Part shown: one piece after another, positions 6,321 through 13,101 of the stretch
How positions within the stretch are numbered: the stretch's first letter is position 1
How the letters are laid out: every line of letters starts with the position of its first letter
Source: Bacillota bacterium
GTDB lineage: Bacteria > Bacillota > Clostridia > Oscillospirales > Ruminococcaceae
Length of the DNA stretch: 17,269 nt
NCBI GenBank assembly: GCA_023457355.1
Contig: JAEWLW010000031.1
Location: forward strand, 1-17,269
Direction of reading: 5' to 3'
Made by a program: the position numbers and the translations under genes
Notes under the pieces: generated by a model
Told to the model about the DNA's origin: nothing
Database searches by the model: none
What the model saw: only the letters and a program-made list of their open reading frames with translations

Positions 6321-6573
6321 AGAACAATTGGATTTATGCTTATTCTGTCGAATAACATCTTCCTGCGCTGTGCATTTTTTCCGCTGTACACGCCGATCGT
6401 TGATTACCTTAAAAAACGCCCGTCGTTTTTGCGCTGCAAGGCGGACGATGAAGGCGGGCTGTCGCCTGTCGTGGCGGGCAATGTGGCGGCACGGAAAACA
6501 GGCCGCAAGGTCGGGTTGATTTAAAAACCTGTATTCACAAGTAAGAAATACCGGGTTGGCCGACCATAAACAT
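6321..6573. other. Spacer between ferritin and valS, no convincing gene
   Basis: The stretch between the ferritin promoter and the valS terminator has short open frames on both strands: 62 codons at 6336-6524 plus, and 132 codons minus overlapping the valS end at 6318-6716. Neither has a ribosome binding site or recognisable domain. A small hairpin (AAAAACG/CGTTTTT) lies near 6411-6430. The GC-rich part at about 6430-6520 may be a dispersed intergenic repeat, but I cannot test that here. Confidence 0.4.
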
Positions 6574-6600
6574 GGCCGATGCCGCAAAACGGCACCGGCC
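6574..6600 (-). terminator. Terminator-like hairpin after valS
   Basis: GGCCGATGCCG (6574-6584) pairs with CGGCACCGGCC (6590-6600) with one mismatch and loop CAAAA, 34 bases beyond the valS stop. The T-rich stretch after it on the minus strand (ATGTTTATGG) is weak. Confidence 0.6.
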
Positions 6601-6633
6601 AAACTCTGTTTTAGCAAATGTGCTTTTGACCGC

Positions 6634-9261
6634 TTATGCGCCCAGCGCGGCAAGGCTTTCTTTAATCTTTGCCATGCGCTCGGTGGCCTTTTCCAGCTTG
6701 TCGCGTTCGGCGGCAATCACCTTTTCGGGCGCCTTTGCGACAAAGCCCTCGTTAGAAAGCCTGCCGGAAACCAGCTCAATATCCTTCCGGCAGGAGGCCA
6801 GCTCTTTGTTCAGGCGCGCCAGCTCCTTTTCGCGGTCGATCAGCTCGTCCATCGGCAGCAGAATACGCGCATGGTCGGTGACGACATGCAGCGCATGCTC
6901 AATGGCGAAATCGTCCGCAACGGCCTGTACCGACGAAGCAAAGGCCAGACGCTCGATAAACGGCGCGGCGGTCGTGAACACTTCAGCGTAAGCGCTGTTG
7001 ATGTAAACAGTCGCCTTGCGGGCGGGCGGCACATCGGCGTTGGCGCGCGCCATGCGGATGCCCTTGATCGCGTCCATCACCATCTCAAAATTCGCGGCTT
7101 CCTGCGCAAAATTAAGCGCGGGGTCATACTGCGGCCACGGGGCTACCATCAGACTCTCGCCCTCATGCGGCAGCGACTGCCAAATCTCCTCGGTGATAAA
7201 CGGCATGAACGGATGCAGCAGCGCCAGCGCGCGGGTCAGCACATACACCAGCACCTGACGGGTGGCCTGCGCTTCCTCGCCGCCCGAGAGCAGGCGCGGC
7301 TTGGCAAGCTCGATATACCAGTCACAGAACACATCCCAGATAAAATCGTAAACCTTCTGCACCGCAATGCCCAGCTCAAACTTCTCAATGTTGTCGCTGA
7401 CCTCGCGCACGGTCTGGTTATAGCGGGTGAGCACCCATTTATCGGGGGTGGTCAGCGTTTCGGGCAGGACATTTGGCACCTCGACCTCCCCCAGGTTCAT
7501 GTGGATGAAGCGGGCGGCATTCCAAATTTTGTTGCAGAAGTTGCGGCTGGCCTTGACCTTTTCGTCGGAATAGCGCATATCGTTGCCGGGCGCGTTGCCG
7601 GTAGCCAGCGTCAGGCGCAGCGCGTCCGCGCCGTATTTATCAATCTCCTCAAGCGGGTCAATGCCGTTACCGAGTGATTTGCTCATCTTACGGCCCTGCG
7701 AATCGCGCACCAGGCCGTGAATCAGCACATCCTTAAACGGCACCTCACCCATTTGCTCGATGGAAGAAAAGATCATTCTGGCAACCCAGAAGAAGATGAT
7801 ATCATAGCCGGTAACGAGCACATCGGTCGGGAAGAAATATTCCAGCGCCGGCGTTTTTTCGGGCCAGCCCAGCGTCGAGAAGGGCCAAAGCGCCGAGGAG
7901 AACCAGGTATCCAGCGTATCGGGATCCTTGGTCAGCTTGTGGCTGCCACATTTGCAGCAGGCCTCCGGCGTGGTGCGCGCGACGGTGATGGCGCCACAGT
8001 CGCCACAGTACCACGCGGGAATCTCATGCCCCCACCAGAGCTGGCGGCTGATGCACCAGTCGCGGATATTTTCCATGAAGTGGAAGTAAGTCTGATCAAA
8101 GCGGTCGGGAATAAAACGGGTCTCGCCCTGCCTGACCGCCTTGACGGCGGGCTCGGCCAGCGGTTTCATCTGGACAAACCACTGGGTGGAGAGTCTGGGT
8201 TCAACCACGGTACCGCAGCGCTGGCAGCAGCCGACATTGTGGGTGTAATCCTCAACCTTCACAAGGTAACCGGCCGCCTCAAGGTCTTTGACAATAGCCT
8301 TGCGGCACGCAAAACGGTCCATACCGGCATATTTGCCGCCGTTTTCGTTGATGGTGCCGTCGTCGTTCATGATATTGATAATTTCAAGCCCCTGGCGCTG
8401 CCCAACCTCAAAGTCGTTGGGGTCGTGCGCGGGGGTCATCTTGACGACACCGGTGCCAAAGCCCAGTTCAACATAATCATCCGCCACAATCGGAATCTCC
8501 CGGTTGACCAGCGGCAGCAGCACCTTTTTGCCCACAAGGTGCGCACGTTCCGCGTCGTTGGGGTTGATGGCAAGGCCGGTATCGCCCAGCATTGTCTCGG
8601 GGCGGGTGGTGGCGATAATCAGGTCGCCCGAACCGTCAATGAGCGGATAGCGGATGTACCAGAAGCCGCCGGCCTTCTCCTTATAATCGACCTCGGCGTC
8701 GGAAATGGAGGTTTTGCAGTTGGGGCACCAGTTGATCATCCGCTCGCCGCGGTAGATAAGGCCCTTTTCGTACAGACGGCAGAACACCTCGGTGACGGCC
8801 TTGTTGCACCCCTCGTCAAGGGTAAAGCGCTCGCGCGCCCAGTCGCAGGACGATCCCAGCTTCTTAAGCTGGTTGATGATGCGCCCGCCATATTTTTCGC
8901 GCCAGCCCCAGGCGCGGCGCAAAAATTCCTCGCGGCCAATCTCGGCTTTAGAAAGGCCCTCTTCCTTAAGTGCGGTCACAATTTTAGCCTCGGTCGCAAT
9001 CGAGGCGTGGTCGGTGCCGGGCATCCAAAGCGCCTCGAAGCCCTGCATCCGCTTATAGCGAATCAGAATATCCTGCAGGGTGTTGTCAAGCGCGTGGCCC
9101 ATATGAAGCTGCCCGGTGATGTTGGGCGGCGGAATAACAATGGTAAACGGCTTTTTGTCCGGATTGGGTTCGGCGTGAAAATAGTTGCCCTTAATCCAAC
9201 TATCATAAATTCGATCCTCAACCTGTTTTGGATCGTAGGTCTTTTCCAGTTCTTTTCGCAT
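6634..9261 (-). CDS. valS: Valyl-tRNA synthetase
   Basis: An 875-residue class I synthetase charging tRNA-Val, full length for the family. Its Rossmann fold begins with IPPPNITGQLHMGHAL (HIGH motif as HMGH, 53-56). The CP1 editing domain at about 200-340 contains TTRPET (218-223) and AHDPNDFEVG, which clear threonyl-tRNA. Zinc-type cysteine pairs lie at about 179-182, 345-349, 419-422 and 435-438. The KMSKS loop (525-529, RKMSKSLGN) is followed by the anticodon-binding helical domain and a C-terminal coiled coil (about 805-875, LIDREKELARLNKELAS...) that is typical of ValS. ATG 9261 follows GGAGGGG ten bases upstream. Unlike many Firmicute synthetase genes it has no room for a T-box leader: the promoter places the start about 30 bases before the ATG. 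Confidence 0.97.
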   Translation of the reverse strand: MRKELEKTYDPKQVEDRIYDSWIKGNYFHAEPNPDKKPFTIVIPPPNITGQLHMGHALDNTLQDILIRYKRMQGFEALWMPGTDHASIATEAKIVTALKEEGLSKAEIGREEFLRRAWGWREKYGGRIINQLKKLGSSCDWARERFTLDEGCNKAVTEVFCRLYEKGLIYRGERMINWCPNCKTSISDAEVDYKEKAGGFWYIRYPLIDGSGDLIIATTRPETMLGDTGLAINPNDAERAHLVGKKVLLPLVNREIPIVADDYVELGFGTGVVKMTPAHDPNDFEVGQRQGLEIINIMNDDGTINENGGKYAGMDRFACRKAIVKDLEAAGYLVKVEDYTHNVGCCQRCGTVVEPRLSTQWFVQMKPLAEPAVKAVRQGETRFIPDRFDQTYFHFMENIRDWCISRQLWWGHEIPAWYCGDCGAITVARTTPEACCKCGSHKLTKDPDTLDTWFSSALWPFSTLGWPEKTPALEYFFPTDVLVTGYDIIFFWVARMIFSSIEQMGEVPFKDVLIHGLVRDSQGRKMSKSLGNGIDPLEEIDKYGADALRLTLATGNAPGNDMRYSDEKVKASRNFCNKIWNAARFIHMNLGEVEVPNVLPETLTTPDKWVLTRYNQTVREVSDNIEKFELGIAVQKVYDFIWDVFCDWYIELAKPRLLSGGEEAQATRQVLVYVLTRALALLHPFMPFITEEIWQSLPHEGESLMVAPWPQYDPALNFAQEAANFEMVMDAIKGIRMARANADVPPARKATVYINSAYAEVFTTAAPFIERLAFASSVQAVADDFAIEHALHVVTDHARILLPMDELIDREKELARLNKELASCRKDIELVSGRLSNEGFVAKAPEKVIAAERDKLEKATERMAKIKESLAALGA

Positions 9262-9296
9262 GTCCGGTGGACCCCTCCCTTTTTGGCTTAACTTTT

Positions 9297-9325
9297 ATTA
9301 TATCCAACAAACGGGACCCACGCAA
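9297..9325 (-). promoter_or_regulatory. Sigma-A-type promoter of valS
   Basis: On the minus strand TTGCGT (-35, 9320-9325) and TATAAT (-10, 9297-9302) are exactly 17 bases apart. The leader of about 30 bases contains only the ribosome binding site, so no T-box or riboswitch fits. Confidence 0.7.
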
Positions 9326-9350
9326 GTAAAAGCCAAAAATAATACGGCGT

Positions 9351-9827
9351 CTACGCGACATTGACAACCTTTAAACCCTTTTGTTGCGCATATCCAACAG
9401 TTTGCGACACCCCGCCCAAAAAGCGCTGACAGGCACAGATGCAATAGGCCGACCGGTCGACCATGTAGCAATTGCGTTTTTTTATGCAGCCTTCGGTATG
9501 TGTCTCCGAGACGTAAACAATTTCATCTGCACCGGCCAGCAGATAGCGGTACAATTCCTTTTGCTCTTCGGCCCAGCAATCTTCCTGGTTGTGGCACGGC
9601 AGCGCCAGAATCAGCCGCACGTTACAGCCCTTTTCTTTTTTGGAGAGGATGAGCGCAGCGGCAATTTGGTCAAATCCCAGCGCGCCGCCGGAAATAAAAT
9701 CTGTGACGCCCTGCCCCATCAGGGCATCGACTTCGTCGCCGAGGCGCTTAAGGATGCCGTCAAGGCGGTCGATGGGCAGTCTGTGGTGGCCGGTGAAGCA
9801 GCAGGTGTGCTGTTGGTTGGCAAGCAT
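9351..9827 (-). CDS. SLOG-domain protein, DUF1273/YpsA-YoqJ type
   Basis: A 158-residue Rossmann-like protein of the SLOG superfamily (nucleotide or nucleotide-derivative binding, related to the DprA and LOG families). It opens with CCFTGHHRLP (GHR-type strand-loop at 11-16) and has FISGGALGFDQIAAA (GGAxGxD, 47-53), the conserved ligand-binding loop. LILALPCHNQ, ADEIVYVSE and RNCYMVDRSAYCIC fit the DUF1273 pattern. The first ATG (9833) is one base from GGAGG and too close. ATG 9827 (plus-strand CAT 9825-9827) has GGAGG at a spacing of seven and is chosen. It is divergent from the first RHH gene and shares a palindrome-rich control region with it. Molecular role unknown; some relatives sit in phages and stress or defence loci. 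Confidence 0.85.
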   Translation of the reverse strand: MLANQQHTCCFTGHHRLPIDRLDGILKRLGDEVDALMGQGVTDFISGGALGFDQIAAALILSKKEKGCNVRLILALPCHNQEDCWAEEQKELYRYLLAGADEIVYVSETHTEGCIKKRNCYMVDRSAYCICACQRFLGGVSQTVGYAQQKGLKVVNVA

Positions 9828-9848
9828 GGGCATTCCTCCAAAATTTGT

Positions 9849-9926
9849 AGAGTTATAGTGGCTCTATACTAACTCTATTTTTACATTTTAGCGGGAAATA
9901 GGTCTATAATGAAGTTACATTAACTT
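9849..9926. promoter_or_regulatory. Four AGTTA half-sites in the divergent SLOG/RHH region
   Basis: AGAGTTA (9849-9855) with TAACTCT (9870-9876), and AAGTTA (9912-9917) with TAACTT (9921-9926), form two inverted-repeat pairs built on the same half-site. They flank or overlap the promoter of the RHH gene and lie just upstream of the SLOG ribosome binding site. This arrangement suits autoregulation by a ribbon-helix-helix dimer, which is inference. Confidence 0.45.
9881..9910 (+). promoter_or_regulatory. Promoter of the first RHH gene
   Basis: TATAAT (9905-9910) with TTACAT (9881-9886) 18 bases upstream, or TTTACA (9880-9885) at 19. The -10 is perfect and the -35 weak, as expected for a regulated promoter. 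An AAGTTA/TAACTT dyad overlaps the expected start site. Confidence 0.5.
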
Positions 9927-9944
9927 TATATTTGAGACGGCATC

Positions 9945-10139
9945 ATGAACAAGGACAATAACAGAGAGAAGCATTTCGGACTCCGGGTTGACGGCAAAAC
10001 ATTGGCAAAATTCCGGTATGTATGCAGATATGTCGGCCGCTCGGCCAACAGTCAGTTGGTTCAGCTGATGCTGAAATTCATTGCAAATTATGAAAAAAGG
10101 CACGGTGAAATCAAGTTGCCGGAAGACATCGAAAGCTGA
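9945..10139 (+). CDS. Small ribbon-helix-helix protein (Arc/CopG-like), paralogue 1
   Basis: A 64-residue basic protein. HFGLRVDGKTLAKFRYV forms the beta strand and first helix, and GRSANSQLVQLMLKFIANYEKRHG the second helix, the usual layout of Arc/MetJ-type DNA-binding dimers. It ends in LPEDIES. It is clearly a paralogue of the protein encoded at 10449-10631 (shared H..R.D...L.KF.YV..Y..RSA..Q, then HG.I.LPED.E). Only a weak ribosome binding site (GAGACGG) precedes ATG 9945. There is no toxin-like partner next to it. A transcriptional regulator acting on its own and the neighbouring promoter is the simplest role. Confidence 0.75.
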   Translation: MNKDNNREKHFGLRVDGKTLAKFRYVCRYVGRSANSQLVQLMLKFIANYEKRHGEIKLPEDIES

Positions 10140-10152
10140 TACTAAATACTGA

Positions 10153-10278
10153 TTAAAACACAAAAAGATTAGCGCAGATAATTTTGCATCTGCCAAAGCA
10201 GACGATGCAGATGCGCTGGCGCCCATCAAGGAGGATAACGCCGGAAGCCATGACATTGGCCGCTTAGATATTACGTTT
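10153..10278 (+). other. Open 42-codon stretch without a start codon
   Basis: Between a TGA (10150-10152) and a TAA (10279-10281) one frame reads KISADNFASAKADDADALA then PIKEDNAGSHDIGRLDITF. The composition is protein-like, but there is no ATG, GTG or TTG start. It could be the tail of a lost gene. The rest of the 10140-10448 spacer holds a hairpin and operator-like dyads only. Confidence 0.25.
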
Positions 10279-10293
10279 TAATCAACGTTTAGT

Positions 10294-10323
10294 AGGAGGC
10301 CCGCGGGAAAAGGCGGGCCTCCT
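10294..10323 (+). terminator. Perfect 11-bp GC hairpin after first RHH gene
   Basis: AGGAGGCCCGC (10294-10304) and GCGGGCCTCCT (10313-10323) pair perfectly around an eight-base loop. No T-tract follows (GCGTCGCC), so it may act through RNA stability or transcript-end protection. Confidence 0.5.
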
Positions 10324-10356
10324 GCGTCGCCACTTGCCAACATTATCCGAAATATA

Positions 10357-10426
10357 ATGCACTAATTTTTAGTGCATCGCAAAAATAATATCACATTATC
10401 CACTTAAAATAAATGAATATTAAGTG
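10357..10426. promoter_or_regulatory. Two inverted repeats upstream of second RHH gene
   Basis: ATGCACTAA (10357-10365) and TTAGTGCAT (10369-10377) form a 9-bp dyad with a 3-base centre. CACTTAA (10401-10407) and TTAAGTG (10420-10426) form a second dyad of related sequence (core CACTnA). They occupy the expected promoter region and are candidate operators for the RHH protein. Their half-site differs from the AGTTA sites before the first paralogue. Confidence 0.45.
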
Positions 10427-10448
10427 CATTTTAAGAGGATAAACGGAT

Positions 10449-10631
10449 ATGAAGAAAGATAAACACCTCAGCATCAGAATTGATGACGAGATATTGCGGA
10501 AATTTCATTATGTTGCCAAATACGACGACCGGTCGGCCAGCGGACAAATTATGTTCCTGATCAACAGCTGCATCAGAGAATTTGAGGAAAAGCACGGCAA
10601 AATCAACCTGCCGGAAGACACGGAAAAATGA
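10449..10631 (+). CDS. Small ribbon-helix-helix protein (Arc/CopG-like), paralogue 2
   Basis: A 60-residue paralogue of the protein at 9945-10139, close to half identical by eye. HLSIRIDDEILRKFHYV gives the DNA-contacting strand and helix A, and DRSASGQIMFLINSCIREFEEKHG helix B, ending LPEDTEK. ATG 10449 is preceded by AGAGG (10434-10438) at ten bases. Its own upstream dyads (10357-10426) and the hairpin that begins inside its stop codon make it a separate transcription unit from the first copy. A DNA-binding regulator is likely. Target, and whether the two proteins form heterodimers, are unknown. Confidence 0.75.
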   Translation: MKKDKHLSIRIDDEILRKFHYVAKYDDRSASGQIMFLINSCIREFEEKHGKINLPEDTEK

Positions 10632-10655
10632 GGCGCGCCAAAACGGCGCGCCTCA
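10629..10655 (+). terminator. Hairpin beginning at the stop codon of RHH paralogue 2
   Basis: TGAGGCGCGCC (10629-10639, its first three bases being the stop codon) pairs perfectly with GGCGCGCCTCA (10645-10655), loop AAAAC. No T-tract follows. Confidence 0.5.
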
Positions 10656-10748
10656 CAGCCTGTCGATAAAGTAATCGCTTCATGGCCTTTTGCACAAAGC
10701 GCTGGCCGCTTGAGGCGGCATTGGGAAACGCTCGCGGGTATTTCCCGT

Positions 10749-10782
10749 GACAAAACAGTCCAGTGGACTGTTTTGTCGCCCT
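10749..10782 (+). repeat. 13-bp perfect hairpin followed by GTCGCC
   Basis: GACAAAACAGTCC (10749-10761) and GGACTGTTTTGTC (10765-10777) pair exactly around AGT, and GCC follows. The same outer pattern (CAAAAC...GTTTTGTCGCC) with a different inner stem occurs at 5467-5495, so this is a small palindromic repeat family conserved in pairing more than in sequence. Confidence 0.55.
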
Positions 10783-10806
10783 CTCCCGCGCTTCCTATAG
10801 AATCAG

Positions 10807-10980
10807 GGCACGTTTGGGGCGCTGCCCGGACCGCGCGCTTTTGATTACGACCGTACGGGACGCGTTATGCGTGTTTACGCATAATAAACACAGCATAGCT
10901 GGGCTTATTTTCAATGAAGCGCCTAAGCGGTTTAATTGAAAATGCAGACCAAAAAGCTCGGCCAAAACTTCTAATTTTGG
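10807..10980 (+). repeat. Intergenic structured repeat, copy B
   Basis: Aligns along its length with copy A at 3899-4073. Hairpin one is TTATGCGT/ACGCATAA with loop GTTT (10865-10872, 10877-10884), where copy A has TATGTG/CACATA. Hairpin two spans 10907-10943 with the same CTAA loop at 10923-10926. Its outer stem reads TTTTCAAT/ATTGAAAA where copy A reads TTTTAAAT/ATTTAAAA, a compensatory A-T to C-G change. It ends in a GGCCAAAA/TTTTGGCC stem. Confidence 0.7.
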
Positions 10981-11070
10981 CCAGAAGGAGGATGCGGGCA
11001 GGCCGTCACCCGCCAAAGGCGATAACACGCATGGCAAAAAAGGTGCGTCGACCATTATAAAATATGCGTC

Positions 11071-11262
11071 TTAAATCGCCTCTTTTTCAGAAAGCGCAAA
11101 GCAGCTGTAATACTGAGCGTCAGCCCAGGCCCATGCATAACGCCCGGCTTCCACAACAATGGCATCCGGCTTTTTTGCGGCATCAACAGCGGGCTTTTTA
11201 GCCATTGGCGGTTTAGGCAAAATAAAACAAATCAGAGCAAAGAGAAAAACTGTTTTTTTCAT
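11071..11262 (-). CDS. Small secreted or membrane-anchored peptide, unknown function
   Basis: A 63-residue protein. The N-terminus MKKTVFLFALICFILPKPPMA is a typical signal peptide or single membrane anchor, with possible cleavage near PMA-KKPA. Next comes a lysine/alanine-rich linker (KKPAVDAAKKPDAIVVE) and an aromatic C-terminal part (AGRYAWAWADAQYYSCFAL) with one Cys. The frame could start at 11295, but GGAGGG eight bases before the ATG at 11262 fixes the start. I do not recognise the family. It lies alone between the repeat-rich spacer and guaA, which is divergent. The good ribosome binding site and signal peptide argue that it is real. Confidence 0.6.
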   Translation of the reverse strand: MKKTVFLFALICFILPKPPMAKKPAVDAAKKPDAIVVEAGRYAWAWADAQYYSCFALSEKEAI

Positions 11263-11487
11263 CAGACAATCCCTCCGGCACATGTGAATTCGCATAAAAT
11301 CGTATGGCCACTACGGCTGCATGATTATTATGCCTTTCTTCACGAATATATTATTATCATTCCCGACAAGGACGGCGCCTAATTCAGCGAAAAATTATAT
11401 TCCTTCCATAAACCGTTGCATTATAGTTGCAATTTGCGTCGGTTGATGGCAATATATAAGGATAACAAGAGTGTTTGGAGGAAGTTT

Positions 11488-13020
11488 ATGAGCCATCAAC
11501 TGGTATTGGTGATCGACTTCGGCGGTCAATATAATCACCTGATTGCAAGGCGGGTGCGGGAGTGCGGCGTTTACTGCGAGGTACGGCCCTACACCATCAC
11601 CGCTGACGAAATTAAAAAGCTGAATCCCATCGGCATTATTTTTACCGGCGGGCCCAACAGTGTCTATCTTGAAAATGCGCCGCAGATTGACCCCGCAGTA
11701 TTTGAACTGGGTATTCCTGTGCTGGGCATCTGTTATGGCGTGCAGCTGATTGCGCATATTCTGGGCGGGCATGTCACCAGCCCTGACCACCGCGAATATG
11801 GCCGCACTGAGACAAAGGTGGCTCAGAAGAGCGCGCTGTTCGAAACGCTCCCCGACGATTTTATCGCCTGGATGAGCCACACCGACTATATCGATGCGCT
11901 GCCCGCGGGCTTTACTGCCACCGCGACCACCCGGGCCTGCCCCACGGCGGCAATGGAAAACGTTGAAAAGAAGATATATGGACTTCAGTTCCACCCCGAG
12001 GTCAACCACACCCAGAACGGCCTCAAGATGCTTAACAACTTCCTCTACCATGTTTGCGGCGCTGTGGGCGACTGGACAATGAAAGATTACGCCGTGACGG
12101 CGGTTGAGCACATCCGCCAGACCGTCGGAGACGGCAAGGTACTGCTGGCGCTTTCCGGCGGCGTCGATTCCTCGGTGGCCGCGGCGCTCATCGCCAAGGC
12201 CGTCGGCAGCCAGCTCACCTGCATTTTTGTCGACCACGGCCTCATGCGCAAGAACGAGGGCGACGAGGTCGAGGCGGTGTTCGGCAACGGCGACATCCAC
12301 TTCATCCGCGTTAATGCCGCCGACCGCTTTTTGGGCAAGCTCGCGGGTATCTCAGACCCCGAGCGCAAACGCAAAATTATCGGCGAGGAATTCATCCGGG
12401 TCTTTGAGGACGAAGGCCGCAAAATCGGCTCGGTTGATTACCTAGCGCAGGGCACCATTTACCCCGACGTTGTTGAATCAGGCGTCGGCGAAGCGGCCGT
12501 TATCAAAAGCCATCACAATGTGGGCGGTTTGCCCGCTGTCGTCGACTTCAAGGGCCTGATTGAACCCCTGCGCATGTTGTTTAAGGACGAAGTACGCGCA
12601 CTGGGTGAGCAACTCGGCCTGCCCGCCAGCCTCGTGTGGCGCCAGCCCTTCCCCGGCCCCGGTCTTGCCATCCGCGTTATCGGCGAAATAACCGAGGCAA
12701 AGCTGGCCATCCTGCGCGAGGCAGACGCCATCTTCCGCGAGGAAATTGCCAATGCCGGACTTGACCGCAGCATCAACCAATACTTTGCCGTTATCACCGA
12801 CATGCGTTCGGTTGGCGTTATGGGTGACGGCCGAACCTACGATTACACGCTGGCGCTGCGCGGTGTAACCACCACCGACTTCATGACCGCCGACTGGGCC
12901 AGAATCCCCTACGACCTGCTGGAAAAGATTTCGGGTCGCATTATCAACGAGGTGCGCGGCATCAACCGTATCGTTTACGATATTACTTCAAAACCTCCGG
13001 CAACCATCGAGTGGGAGTAA
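11488..13020 (+). CDS. guaA: GMP synthase (glutamine-hydrolysing)
   Basis: A 510-residue enzyme converting XMP to GMP with ATP and glutamine, the last step of guanine nucleotide synthesis. The N-terminal class I glutamine amidotransferase has the nucleophile C82 in GICYGVQLIAHILGG and H169/E171 in LQFHPEVNHT. The ATP-pyrophosphatase domain has the P-loop LSGGVDSSV (222-230) and VDHGLMRKNEGDEV. The dimerisation domain ends in the invariant KPPATIEWE. The frame is open to 11416, but GGAGGA (11477-11482) and homology fix ATG 11488. I saw no purine or guanine riboswitch core in the 190 bp upstream. The 3' end is a recognised integration hot spot for mobile elements, and one lies directly downstream here. 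Confidence 0.97.
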   Translation: MSHQLVLVIDFGGQYNHLIARRVRECGVYCEVRPYTITADEIKKLNPIGIIFTGGPNSVYLENAPQIDPAVFELGIPVLGICYGVQLIAHILGGHVTSPDHREYGRTETKVAQKSALFETLPDDFIAWMSHTDYIDALPAGFTATATTRACPTAAMENVEKKIYGLQFHPEVNHTQNGLKMLNNFLYHVCGAVGDWTMKDYAVTAVEHIRQTVGDGKVLLALSGGVDSSVAAALIAKAVGSQLTCIFVDHGLMRKNEGDEVEAVFGNGDIHFIRVNAADRFLGKLAGISDPERKRKIIGEEFIRVFEDEGRKIGSVDYLAQGTIYPDVVESGVGEAAVIKSHHNVGGLPAVVDFKGLIEPLRMLFKDEVRALGEQLGLPASLVWRQPFPGPGLAIRVIGEITEAKLAILREADAIFREEIANAGLDRSINQYFAVITDMRSVGVMGDGRTYDYTLALRGVTTTDFMTADWARIPYDLLEKISGRIINEVRGINRIVYDITSKPPATIEWE

Positions 13021-13030
13021 ATAACAAAAT

Positions 13031-13074
13031 CCCCGAAAGCCTTGTAGAATCAAGGTTTTCGGGGTTCTTTTTTT
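13031..13074 (+). terminator. Strong intrinsic terminator of guaA
   Basis: CCCCGAAAGCCTTG (13031-13044) pairs with CAAGGTTTTCGGGG (13051-13064) with a single G-T pair, loop TAGAAT, then TTCTTTTTTT. It starts ten bases after the guaA stop. Confidence 0.93.
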
Positions 13075-13079
13075 GTCTG

Positions 13080-13101
13080 TGAGTGCATTTTGAGTGCATT
13101 T
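13080..13101. repeat. Tandem 11-bp repeat (TGAGTGCATTT x2) at element end
   Basis: TGAGTGCATTT occurs twice in direct tandem at 13080-13090 and 13091-13101, between the guaA terminator and the XRE gene, whose stop codon it touches. Direct repeats of about one helical turn next to the attachment site are typical arm-type binding sites for the N-terminal domain of tyrosine integrases. Confidence 0.55.

Larger units (their letters stand above)
10656..11070. other. Gene-free spacer built from palindromes and repeat copy B
   Basis: Between the RHH hairpin and the small minus-strand gene I see no credible coding region. The stretch holds a 13-bp perfect hairpin at 10749-10777, the structured repeat copy B (10807-10980), and a GGCCAAAA/TTTTGGCC stem near 10970-10982. 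Confidence 0.55.

Noticed and set aside
6318..6716. Minus-strand frame of 132 codons between ferritin and valS
   Set aside because: Overlaps the valS end in another frame, has no ribosome binding site, and reads as arginine-rich random sequence.
6556..9291. Long plus-strand open frames (373 and 524 codons) opposite valS
   Set aside because: Antisense shadows of an unambiguous ValS with low-complexity, histidine/glycine-rich translations typical of GC-rich antisense frames.
9915..10256. Minus-strand 113-codon frame opposite RHH paralogue 1
   Set aside because: Complement of the RHH gene and its promoter; the plus-strand gene has a clear paralogue and is preferred.
11345..11375. Fur-box-like ATTATTATCATT upstream of the small peptide gene
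   Set aside because: Only a partial 7-1-7 match in AT-rich DNA, with no supporting promoter elements near it.
11296..11487. Purine/guanine riboswitch upstream of guaA
   Set aside because: I searched the leader by eye for the conserved loop and junction bases of the purine aptamer and did not find them. I also saw no convincing -35/-10 pair, so I list no promoter.
11395..12300. Minus-strand open frame of 301 codons opposite guaA
   Set aside because: Antisense to the conserved GuaA sequence, no domain and no start signal.
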